A stretch of DNA of 64,000 nucleotides from Acidobacteriota bacterium (GTDB taxonomy: Bacteria; Acidobacteriota; Thermoanaerobaculia; Multivoradales; JBCCEF01), in the NCBI GenBank assembly GCA_039030395.1, contig JBCCEF010000005.1, positions 124,001-188,000 on the forward strand, in the 5' to 3' direction. Each line of letters opens with the position of its first letter. The first letter of the stretch is position 1. A program made the position numbers and the translations under genes. This document shows, piece after piece, positions 26,527 through 34,334 of the stretch. Under the pieces are notes generated by a model. It was not told the DNA's origin. It was given only the letters and a program-made list of their open reading frames with translations, and did not search any database.

Positions 26527-27210
26527 CTAGGCCAGGAGTTGATCGTCAATCCAGCGACTGAGAACCCCACAGATCTCGTCCAGCACCTCTTCGTCCGTCC
26601 GTCCAGAGCGCTTGAGAACGTGGAAGGAGTGATCGGCGCCGGGGGAGACGTGGAGAGTCGCTTTCGGTCCGAGGCGGCTGCACACCGGTTGCAGGAGGTC
26701 CAACCCAGCGAGTTTGTCGCGGTCCCCTTGCAGGAAGAGCATCGGAACGGTGACGCCATCGAGGTGATCGCCGCGTTCGGTACCCGGCTTGCCCGCGGGA
26801 TGTAGAGGAAACCCGAAAAACACCAACCCCTTCACCGCGGGCAATGCCTCCGCTGAGGCCGCCCGCGAGGTCATCCGCCCGCCCATGGACTTGCCACCGG
26901 CGAACAGCGGCAGGCCGGGGCATTGCCGTGCCGCTGCGGCGACCGCGGCGCGCACCGTGGTTTCGAGCTTTGGGGCACGGTCCGGCGCGCGGCGGCCCTT
27001 CTCCATGTAGGGGAACTGATACCGAAATACCCCCAGGTCGAGGGCCGTCAAACGCTCGATGACCTGCTCGAAGAAGCGGTGGTGCATTCCCGCCCCGGCG
27101 CCGTGGGCGAGGACGACCAGGGCCTTGGGGTCGGGCGGCAAGTCGAGAAGGGCGGAGACTTCTGCTCCGAGTTGGGGAATCGGCACGGAGACGGCTTTGG
27201 ATCGACTCAT
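26527..27210 (-). CDS. Alpha/beta-hydrolase of the KANL3/Tex30 type
   Basis: A 227-residue hydrolase with the oxyanion-side motif LVVLAHGAGAGMHHRFFE near 30-48, a nucleophile elbow AGGKSMGGRM near 107 and a late aspartate/His pair in MLFLQGDRDKLA and SPGADHSFHV. This is the compact layout of bacterial Tex30/KANL3-like proteins. Substrate unknown; a small ester or amide is likely. I chose ATG at 27210 (MSRSKAVSVPIP); the longer in-frame sequence upstream is not conserved in character. It is divergent from the RdgC-like gene. Confidence 0.83.
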   Translation of the reverse strand: MSRSKAVSVPIPQLGAEVSALLDLPPDPKALVVLAHGAGAGMHHRFFEQVIERLTALDLGVFRYQFPYMEKGRRAPDRAPKLETTVRAAVAAAARQCPGLPLFAGGKSMGGRMTSRAASAEALPAVKGLVFFGFPLHPAGKPGTERGDHLDGVTVPMLFLQGDRDKLAGLDLLQPVCSRLGPKATLHVSPGADHSFHVLKRSGRTDEEVLDEICGVLSRWIDDQLLA

Positions 27211-27334
27211 GGCGCAGCCCACTTTATCGCTACGCGAGGCCTGCGAGGCGCCGGCCAGGTGGTAGGCTCCGGCCCTTGCACGAGGTCCCTCCCATGCTGC
27301 TGGATACCCTAGATTCTTCGAGAGAGTTCCCGCA

Positions 27335-28306
27335 ATGCCCCTGATCAGCGGTTCCGCCAGCGTCACCCGGTTTTCCATCGTCCACAGCCCGGAGCCGCCG
27401 GACTTCGAGCGGGCAGCTTTTCACGGCATCGCGCCCGGCTCCGAGGTGCGCGACGCGGTGGGTTTCGTGCCGTTCGAGCTGGGAGCGCCCTGGGAAGTGG
27501 GCCATCGCCGCTACGCCTTTCGCGTGCAGATCGACAAGCTGCGTCCCGATCCGGTGGCCGTCAAAGAGCGCCTGAAGCAACTCGTGCACGTCGAGCAGGA
27601 GCAGACCGGCGCGCCCTTCGTTGGACCGAAGAAGCGCAAGCGCCTCAAGGAACTGGCCGAGGAAGAGCTCATCTCCCAGGCGCGCCCGCGCAGCCAGATC
27701 ATCGAATGCTGCATGGACGGCCCGCTGCTCTATGTGGGCACCACCGCCAAGGCCTATTTGGGTACGGTGCTGCAACTGCTGCGGCAGATCGACGTGGTGG
27801 CCGACTACAAGGCGCCGTGGATCGACCTCGACGAGCCGGAGGTAGACGGCGAAATCGTGGAGACCACCGAGCCCGGCCAGTCGGTGCTCGGCTGCCGATT
27901 CCTGAAAGCGGTGCTCGGCGATCGCGACATCATGGTCGAGCCGGAGGCTGGCTACGTGCGCCTGCAAACCCGCGAAGCGCGGATCACCCTGACCGGTGCG
28001 GTGCTCAACGACCTGCGGCACTACGTGAAGAAAGATGCTGAACTGCTGGCCGCCAAGCTGGTCGCCGGCGAGAGCGCCTTCCGCTTCGATGCTCTGTCCT
28101 GGCGCATCGGCAGCCTGCGGATCGAGACGGCGCGACACGAGCACTGGACGGATCTGCTGGACGAGCGACTGGAGAAGGTCTCCGGCGTGTACGAGCTGCT
28201 CGACCGAAAGTACGCCTCCCTGCGACCGCGGCCCCGGCGCACCGAATCGGTGCCGGCCGAACCCCCGACCTCCCCGGCGATGTCGGATCCACCGCCTGCG
28301 GACTGA
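27335..28306 (+). CDS. RdgC-like recombination-associated protein
   Basis: The 323-residue protein resembles RdgC, a ring-forming double-strand-DNA-binding protein that limits RecA activity. Supporting pieces are SEVRDAVGFVPFELG near the start, a basic VKERLKQLVHVEQEQTG...KKRKRLKELAEEELIS helix pair, and QIIECCMDGPLLYVGTTAKAYLGTVLQLLRQI, which parallel the E. coli order of VGWVPP, the KxLK helices, and the later domain strand. The last 25 residues are a Pro-rich tail. Similarity is moderate, so the family call is fair rather than firm. The LCAT-like gene follows 5 bp later. Confidence 0.65.
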   Translation: MPLISGSASVTRFSIVHSPEPPDFERAAFHGIAPGSEVRDAVGFVPFELGAPWEVGHRRYAFRVQIDKLRPDPVAVKERLKQLVHVEQEQTGAPFVGPKKRKRLKELAEEELISQARPRSQIIECCMDGPLLYVGTTAKAYLGTVLQLLRQIDVVADYKAPWIDLDEPEVDGEIVETTEPGQSVLGCRFLKAVLGDRDIMVEPEAGYVRLQTREARITLTGAVLNDLRHYVKKDAELLAAKLVAGESAFRFDALSWRIGSLRIETARHEHWTDLLDERLEKVSGVYELLDRKYASLRPRPRRTESVPAEPPTSPAMSDPPPAD

Positions 28307-28311
28307 CCTTC

Positions 28312-29685
28312 GTGCGGCGAATCCTCCTCGCCTTGTTCGGGTTGATGGCCGCGGCTTGTCGCGGCCCGGAGCCGGCACCGATTCCCGCCGTCTTTGCCCA
28401 AATCCCGGCCGACGATCGGCTGCTGGTGGTGTTCGTACCGGGGGTCACCGGTAGCGTGCTCAAAGACGCAGAGTCCGGTGAGATTTTGTGGGGTACTGGC
28501 CGCCAGCTCCTCGTTCCGCGGGACGGTGGATACGCCCTCGCGCGCTCGATTCACCAGCCGGTCGGCGGCGCGCCGGCGGCCGGCAGAGTCCGGGTCGAAA
28601 CCCCGGACATTCTGCGCGTAATCCGCCTGGGGGGTGGGCGGAAGAAGATCTATCAGCCGCTGGTGGATTTGTTCGAACGGGCGGGCTTCGCGGAGGGGGA
28701 TCTCTCGCGTCCGGAGGCGGGTGGGACCTTCTTCCCGTTCCCCTACGATTGGCGTCAGGACAACGTCGCCAGCGCCCAGCGTCTGCAGGTGGCTCTCGAA
28801 GGGTTGCGCCGGACGCGACAGCAGGATCGCCTGGTCGTCGCGCTCGTCTGCCAGAGCAACGGAGCCAGCATTTGCCGATATTTCTCCCGCTACGGCGGGG
28901 CTTCGCTGGCGGCAGCCGAGGCCGGCCGCGCCGACCACGATCCGGGCCTTGAGATTCGCGGCATGGTGTTCATCGGGACCGCCAACGGCGGCAGTTTACG
29001 GATTTTGCGCGAGGTGGATCGTGGCCGAACGTACCTACCGCTGGTGGGACGCACGCAGCATCCGGAGGTGCTCTTCACCTTCCCGTCGCTTTATCAGGAG
29101 CTTCCGGACTACCGAAGCGACTTCTTTCTGGACGACGAGGGGAAACCGGTGAAGGCGAACCTGTGGCAGGCGGCGAACTGGGAGAAGTGGCAGTGGTCGG
29201 TATTCGCGCCCGAGGCGGCAAAGCGGCTCGCGCGGCAAGAGCGGCCCGACCTTTTCGGCAACCTGGAGCAGCGCCGAGCCTTTCTGAAGGATCAGCTTGC
29301 CCGCGCTCGGCGATTCCGGACGCTCCTCCGGCAGGGGCCGGCGGCGGCTCCGGTGCCGCCTATTTTCATGGTCCAGAACGCCTACCGAGAGACCCCTGAC
29401 CGGGCCGTCCTGCGGCCTTTGCGGAAGGCACCCAAGGGCTTACGCTGGCGCGCCCATTTCACCGGCGACCGCTGGCTGCGGCGGCAATCCTACCTGCGCT
29501 TTCGCACCTCGGCGCCGGGCGACGATCACGCTACCCGGGCGAGCCAGCTCTGGCTGTCCGCGGCGGAGACGGCGGCGCTGGCCGCGGAGCCCTTCTACGT
29601 CCGCGGCGGGCACTTCGAGATGATTCTCGAGCCCGCCGCGGAGCGCCGGCTGCTGGAATTCCTGGCCGAAATCGCTACGCCCTAA
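28312..29685 (+). CDS. LCAT-like alpha/beta-hydrolase lipoprotein
   Basis: A 457-residue lipoprotein (ILLALFGLMAAAC, with Cys at about 16) whose mature part resembles lecithin:cholesterol acyltransferase-type hydrolases: LLVVFVPGVTGSVLKD with the lid-side loop, FFPFPYDWRQDNV, a nucleophile region LVCQSNGASICRYF near 182, GMVFIGTANGGS, and a final His in VRGGHFEMILEP. The elbow reads C-x-S-N-G rather than the usual G-x-S-x-G. A GTG start (28312) lies 5 bp after the RdgC-like gene. Likely a phospholipid or lipid-ester hydrolase at the membrane. Confidence 0.72.
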   Translation: MRRILLALFGLMAAACRGPEPAPIPAVFAQIPADDRLLVVFVPGVTGSVLKDAESGEILWGTGRQLLVPRDGGYALARSIHQPVGGAPAAGRVRVETPDILRVIRLGGGRKKIYQPLVDLFERAGFAEGDLSRPEAGGTFFPFPYDWRQDNVASAQRLQVALEGLRRTRQQDRLVVALVCQSNGASICRYFSRYGGASLAAAEAGRADHDPGLEIRGMVFIGTANGGSLRILREVDRGRTYLPLVGRTQHPEVLFTFPSLYQELPDYRSDFFLDDEGKPVKANLWQAANWEKWQWSVFAPEAAKRLARQERPDLFGNLEQRRAFLKDQLARARRFRTLLRQGPAAAPVPPIFMVQNAYRETPDRAVLRPLRKAPKGLRWRAHFTGDRWLRRQSYLRFRTSAPGDDHATRASQLWLSAAETAALAAEPFYVRGGHFEMILEPAAERRLLEFLAEIATP

Positions 29686-29769
29686 CAGAGTGCCGGAGAA
29701 GGCTTCGGCTCTCGCGACCGAACCCACCGGGCGAGGCACGGTACGCGAAGCGCCTTTCCAGCCGTCCTG

Positions 29770-31233
29770 TTATTCAACGGAAGTGGTCCAGGCGCTGACG
29801 TTGCCGGATTCGAATCCGTCTTCGAAGATGCTGGGGGCATCGCCCCGGGTCACGGTCACCTGGAAGCCGTTGGCGGTTGCCGAGTCGATCCGAATCGAGA
29901 TCTCATTGGCGGTATCGACATAGGTTTCGCCGACCTTCCACATGGAGCCCTCGTTGTCCGAGAAGGTGGCCGGTGGCACGTCGGCATCGATCACTTCGGC
30001 GTCCGCCGCGCGGCTCGGATCCACATGGTGGATGATCACCGCCCGGCCCGGCACATTGCCGTCGTAGTTGCCGGTTTGGTCGCGCGTTTCGACGGTGTAT
30101 TCCGTCGCCCCACCAAGGGGGATACGGATCATGCGGTAGTTGGAGGTCGAGGCCCGGGCGAGGTTGTCCACCGTCACGGTGAAGGAGCCGTCATTTGCAA
30201 CCGTGAAGATGCGGTTGGCGGGAATCCAATCCAGCCGGTTCTTATGGTACGAGTTGATGTGTTTCCCGAGACGGCCGTAGGTGGAGTCGTTCACCGTATA
30301 GCTGGTGGCGGCGCTCATCACGTCCCAGGGGCTGTCGTAGGGATCCGAATCGCCATCGGAATTGTTGGAGTGAGGCAGCCCGAATCCGTGGCCCATTTCG
30401 TGGGCGATCACCGCTTCCTGGGCGAATGCCCAGGGCGGGTTCCAGGTCGAGCGCCAGGACTTGGAAACGCCGTCGAGGGTGGCGAAACGGCTACCGCCCC
30501 AAGCGCAGCAGTCGAGGGTGGCGTTGAACATCAAGTTGATGCCCTCGAAAGGGCTGCCGCCGTTCGAAAAATCGACCAGCGAGTCGGCGGCGGCGGTGCA
30601 ATCGCTGAACAGAAGGCCGAGGTTGGCGTTGTTGCCGGAGCCGGGGGTGGGGACGTACTGCGTTCGCACCCGGGGCAGGGTGACCCAAGCGACGGCGGTG
30701 CTTCCCACGATGTCGATCGCATCGTAGGAAACCTCTCGCCAGTAGTGGTCCAGGCCGCCGGGGACATTGGCGTACATGCCCTGGAAGAACGCCAGGTTCT
30801 CGGGCTCGGCGCTGATGTCCGCAAACTTGCAGAGAATCGACACCCAGGGCTTCGAGCCGGAGATCGGCGAGCGGCCATCGGAGCGAATGGCTTCGGGCTG
30901 TGAAGGGAGCACCTCGACCAGCCGGACGAGGGGCGGCGTGCCCTGGTCGACGGCCGCGGATTCGTAGGTCACCCGCACCCGCCGGTGGTTCCAGCGGTCG
31001 ATGCCGAAGCGGGGAAGGTCGTCAATCCGGAGCTCCGTCCGGAGGCCGCGGTCATCGGTGAGAAACCAGCGCAGGTGATGCTCGCCGTCCGGGGCATCGC
31101 CCCACACCGCATCGAGAATGCCGGTCGCTTTGGTCAATGGGGTAGCAGTGGCGGCGGCGGCAGCCGAGCCGGCTGCAATACACAGGGTGAGGAGGAGAAA
31201 CGCCGAGAAGAGGAGACGGGCCTTGGGCAGCAT
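29770..31233 (-). CDS. Secreted M6-like metalloprotease with C-terminal tag
   Basis: The 487-residue protein has a signal peptide (LLFSAFLLLTLCIAAGSAAAAA), an N-terminal region with GTPPLVRLVEVLPSQ, and an M6/immune-inhibitor-A-like catalytic domain: YWREVSYDAIDIVGS upstream and the zinc motif HEMGHGFGLPHS near 277. Past about 370 the chain is beta-rich. It ends in IFEDGFESGNVSAWTTSVE, the same tail type as in the large metalloprotease at 36485. Extracellular protease; substrate unknown. It has its own 120-bp spacer upstream, before the EamA gene. Confidence 0.88.
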   Translation of the reverse strand: MLPKARLLFSAFLLLTLCIAAGSAAAAATATPLTKATGILDAVWGDAPDGEHHLRWFLTDDRGLRTELRIDDLPRFGIDRWNHRRVRVTYESAAVDQGTPPLVRLVEVLPSQPEAIRSDGRSPISGSKPWVSILCKFADISAEPENLAFFQGMYANVPGGLDHYWREVSYDAIDIVGSTAVAWVTLPRVRTQYVPTPGSGNNANLGLLFSDCTAAADSLVDFSNGGSPFEGINLMFNATLDCCAWGGSRFATLDGVSKSWRSTWNPPWAFAQEAVIAHEMGHGFGLPHSNNSDGDSDPYDSPWDVMSAATSYTVNDSTYGRLGKHINSYHKNRLDWIPANRIFTVANDGSFTVTVDNLARASTSNYRMIRIPLGGATEYTVETRDQTGNYDGNVPGRAVIIHHVDPSRAADAEVIDADVPPATFSDNEGSMWKVGETYVDTANEISIRIDSATANGFQVTVTRGDAPSIFEDGFESGNVSAWTTSVE

Positions 31234-31353
31234 GAAATACCTCCAGTAGATGATCGCCTCAGGGAGAGTCCGATGCAGAAACTACAACCGCACGGCCATT
31301 CTATCTACTTTTGTCTATAGACGCTTTGAAGGAAGTTTCTAGGACCGGGCTCT

Positions 31354-32283
31354 TCAGCCGCCCCAAGACATCCAGCCGACACCGCCAATGGCCAACAGGG
31401 TGCCGGCGATCGCCCGTGGACTGGGCACGACCCTCTGCTCGCGGGCTTCGAGCAGCAAGCTGAACACCGGGCTGGTAGAGAGCAGCACCGCCGCCAGGGC
31501 CGCCGGCGACCCGGCGATGCCCGCCATCATCAGCAGAATCGCCAGGTAGGTGCCGAGGAACGACGGGGCGGCCAGCTCCTTCCAGGCGGTGGGCGAGACG
31601 AGGGTTCGCAGGCTGGCGAGGAGCTTGCCCCGCACGGCGAGAACCGCCAGCAGGCCGAGTACCGCCGTCGCCAATCGAACCAGGGCGGCGGAGAGAAAGG
31701 GCACGGACTCCATGCCGACCTTGGCGAGGGCGACGCCGGTGCCCTGCCCAAAGGCGGCGAGGAGGGCGAGGGCGGTGCCGGCGACCGCCGCTCCGGCCAC
31801 CGCCGGAAGGGGTCGCGAGCCGCCGCCGGTCCTGGCGTGCGGGGCCCGCGTGGAGACCACCAGGGTGATGCCGACGAGCACCGTCGCGCCGCCGATCCCT
31901 TGATGCAGGGTCCAGCGCTCACCGAACAGCCAGCCGGCCCACAGAGCGGTGAACAGCGGATTGACGGTTTGCCACAGCAGGGTGCGGTAGGCGCCCAAGA
32001 GCGGCACCGCAGCGAACAGGGCGGTGTCGCCAAGGGTCATGCCCAACAGGCCCGAGAGGGCGATCCAACCGACCGCCACGGGCGGCGCGGCGAGGAGCAC
32101 CGGTCCCTGGCCGACGGCCCACACCGTGACGGCGAGGAGGACCATCGCCATGGTGCACTTCGCCAGGTTGACGGTCCACGGCCCCCAGGTGGCGATGGGG
32201 CGCCGGAACCAGCCGACGGCCACCGCCCAGGCGAGGGCCGCCGCCAGGCATGCCGCCATGCCGACGGTCGGGCTGGGAACCAT
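31354..32283 (-). CDS. EamA/DMT-family membrane transporter
   Basis: The 309-residue protein has about ten hydrophobic helices in two EamA halves (first about 5-135, second about 155-305), typical of drug/metabolite exporters. Telltale runs are WTLHQGIGGATVLVGITLVV closing the first half and LASLAALAAVLLSTSPVFSLLLEAREQRVVPSPRAIAGTLLAIGGV in the second. The substrate cannot be read from the sequence. It starts 9 bp after lepA on the same strand and is probably co-transcribed with it. Confidence 0.9.
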   Translation of the reverse strand: MVPSPTVGMAACLAAALAWAVAVGWFRRPIATWGPWTVNLAKCTMAMVLLAVTVWAVGQGPVLLAAPPVAVGWIALSGLLGMTLGDTALFAAVPLLGAYRTLLWQTVNPLFTALWAGWLFGERWTLHQGIGGATVLVGITLVVSTRAPHARTGGGSRPLPAVAGAAVAGTALALLAAFGQGTGVALAKVGMESVPFLSAALVRLATAVLGLLAVLAVRGKLLASLRTLVSPTAWKELAAPSFLGTYLAILLMMAGIAGSPAALAAVLLSTSPVFSLLLEAREQRVVPSPRAIAGTLLAIGGVGWMSWGG

Positions 32284-32292
32284 GATTTGGGG

Positions 32293-34089
32293 CTAGCGGT
32301 CGTCGGACTTCAGCACCGCGACGAAGGCCGACTGGGGGATCTCCACGGCGCCCACCATCTTCATGCGCTTCTTGCCCTCTTTCTGCTTTTCGAGCAGCTT
32401 GCGCTTGCGGCTGATGTCGCCGCCGTAGCACTTGGCGGTGACGTCCTTGCGGAAGGCGTTGATGGTTGTGCGGGCGATGACCTTGCCGCCGATGGTGCCT
32501 TGGATGGCGATCTTGAACTGCTGCTTGGGGATCGTGTCTGCCAGCTTCTCGCAGTAGCGCAGTGCCCGGGAACGGGCCTTCTCCTCGTGGACGAGCTGGG
32601 CCAGGGCGTCCACCGGTTCACCGTTCACCAGGATGTCCACCTTGACCAACTGGGTCTCGCGGTAGCCGATCATCTCGTAGTCGAAGGATCCGTACCCCTG
32701 GGTGACGGTCTTCAACCGGTCGTAGAAGTCGAACATCACCTCCGCCAGCGGCAGCTCGGAGGTCAGCTCGACGCGCCCGACGGACAGGTAGGTGAAGGTG
32801 GTCTCTTCGCCGCGCCGATCTCGGCATAGCTCCATCACCGCCCCCACGTAGCGCTCGGGCATCATGATGGCGGCCTTGATGTATGGCTCTTCGGCCACTT
32901 TGATGCTGGCCGGATCCGGGAACAGGGCGGGATTGTCGATGCGCAGCTTCTCGCCGTTCTCCAGTTCGACGTGGTACTCGACGGAGGGCGCCGAAAGCAG
33001 CAGATCGAGGTCGTACTCGCGGTGCAGCCGCTCCTGCACGACGTCCAGGTGAAGGAGCCCGAGGAAGCCGCAGCGAAAGCCGAAGCCGAGGGCGCTCGAC
33101 GAGTCCTTCTCGTAGGTCAGGGCGGCGTCGTTCAAGGCCAGCTTGTCGAGGGCGGCGCCGAGGTCCTCGTAGTCGTCCGTCGACATCGGGTAGACGGACG
33201 AGAACACCACCGGCTTGGCTTCTTTGTAGCCGGGAAGCGGCGCCGCGGCGGGCCGCTCTTCCTCCGTCAAGGTGTCGCCGATGGCGATATCGCGCACCGT
33301 CTTGATGCCGGCGATCACGTAGCCGACGGAGCCTGCCGCCAGTTCCTTGGTCTCGACCCGCTTGAGCTGCAGCAGGCCCACCTCCTCGACCTCGTAGCTC
33401 TTCTCGGTGTGCATCAGCCGGATGGTGGTGCCGGCTCGGAGGGTGCCTTGCTGGATGCGCACCAGCATCACCACGCCCCGGTATACATCGTATTGGGCGT
33501 CGAAGATGAGGGCCTGGAGGGGAGCGTCCGGATCGCCGATCGGCGCCGGCAGCTTGTGGACGATGGCTTCGAGCACGTCGTCGATGCCCTGGCCGGTCTT
33601 GGCCGACGCGTGAGCGGCGTCGAACGGATCGAGGCCGAGGTCCTCGATGATCTCTTCGTTCACCCGGTCGATATCCGCCGACGGCAGGTCGATTTTGTTG
33701 ATCACCGGCACCAGCTCGAGGTCGTATTCGAGGGCCAGGTAGAGATTGGCGACGGTCTGCGCTTCGACTCCCTGGGCGGCGTCCACCAGCAGCAGGGCGC
33801 CCTCGCAGGACATCAGCGAGCGGCGTACCTCGTGGGAGAAATCCACGTGGCCAGGGGTATCGATCAGGTTGAGGGTGTAGGTCTCCCCGTCCTGCGCCTG
33901 GTAGCGCAGGGTGACGGTGTTGCTCTTGATGGTGATGCCGCGCTCTCGCTCGAGATCCATCGAGTCGAGAATCTGGTCGCGGAACTCGCGCGCCTCGACC
34001 CCGCCACAGCGCTGAATCAGCCGATCCGCCAGGGTCGACTTGCCGTGGTCGATGTGAGCGATGATGCAGAAGTTGCGGGTTTTTTCCAC
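32293..34089 (-). CDS. lepA: Elongation factor 4 (LepA)
   Basis: The 598-residue GTPase has G1 AHIDHGKST at about 10-18, G3 DTPGHVDF, G4 NKIDLPSAD, the EF4-specific C-terminal domain (GYRETQLVKVDILVNGEPVDALAQLVH) and ends KEGKKRMKMVGAVEIPQSAFVAVL, like other LepA proteins. It acts on stalled or mistranslocated ribosomes. GTG at 34089 is the right start: AGGA lies 8 bases upstream and length then equals the family norm; in-frame codons further up belong to the repeat of copy A. The EamA gene follows. Confidence 0.96.
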   Translation of the reverse strand: MEKTRNFCIIAHIDHGKSTLADRLIQRCGGVEAREFRDQILDSMDLERERGITIKSNTVTLRYQAQDGETYTLNLIDTPGHVDFSHEVRRSLMSCEGALLLVDAAQGVEAQTVANLYLALEYDLELVPVINKIDLPSADIDRVNEEIIEDLGLDPFDAAHASAKTGQGIDDVLEAIVHKLPAPIGDPDAPLQALIFDAQYDVYRGVVMLVRIQQGTLRAGTTIRLMHTEKSYEVEEVGLLQLKRVETKELAAGSVGYVIAGIKTVRDIAIGDTLTEEERPAAAPLPGYKEAKPVVFSSVYPMSTDDYEDLGAALDKLALNDAALTYEKDSSSALGFGFRCGFLGLLHLDVVQERLHREYDLDLLLSAPSVEYHVELENGEKLRIDNPALFPDPASIKVAEEPYIKAAIMMPERYVGAVMELCRDRRGEETTFTYLSVGRVELTSELPLAEVMFDFYDRLKTVTQGYGSFDYEMIGYRETQLVKVDILVNGEPVDALAQLVHEEKARSRALRYCEKLADTIPKQQFKIAIQGTIGGKVIARTTINAFRKDVTAKCYGGDISRKRKLLEKQKEGKKRMKMVGAVEIPQSAFVAVLKSDDR

Positions 34090-34130
34090 CGAAGTGTTCC
34101 TGAGGTCAATACCGACGAGCCGTGGTCTCC

Positions 34131-34286
34131 CGAGCCTGGAAGGCTCGGCGGCGCCTTTGGCGCCGAGGACGGGGTGAGCCCGAGAAGACACGTCTTCTCG
34201 GCTGAGGGGGCGCCTAGCGCCCTAAGAATAACAGCTGGCAGACTGCTGAAATCGTACCTAAGGCGCCTGTTCAGCGGTCTGCTAGC
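34131..34286 (+). repeat. Intergenic hairpin repeat, copy A
   Basis: Copy A lies between the sulfatase-fold/TPR gene and lepA. It has in order: CGAGCCTGGAAGGCTCG (34131-34147), GGCGCC-TTT-GGCGCC (34150-34164), a stem of AGCC(C)GAGAAGA / TCTTCTCGGCT (34177-34203), a short GGGCGCCTAGCGCCC stem (34209-34223), and a tail ending TTCAGCGGTCTGCTAGC that also occurs in copy B. The third stem differs from those in B and C by paired changes. Confidence 0.7.
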
Positions 34287-34334
34287 GGAGCGACATCCTA
34301 TCGCGTCCGGCGGCACCTGGAGAGGGTCATCGGA

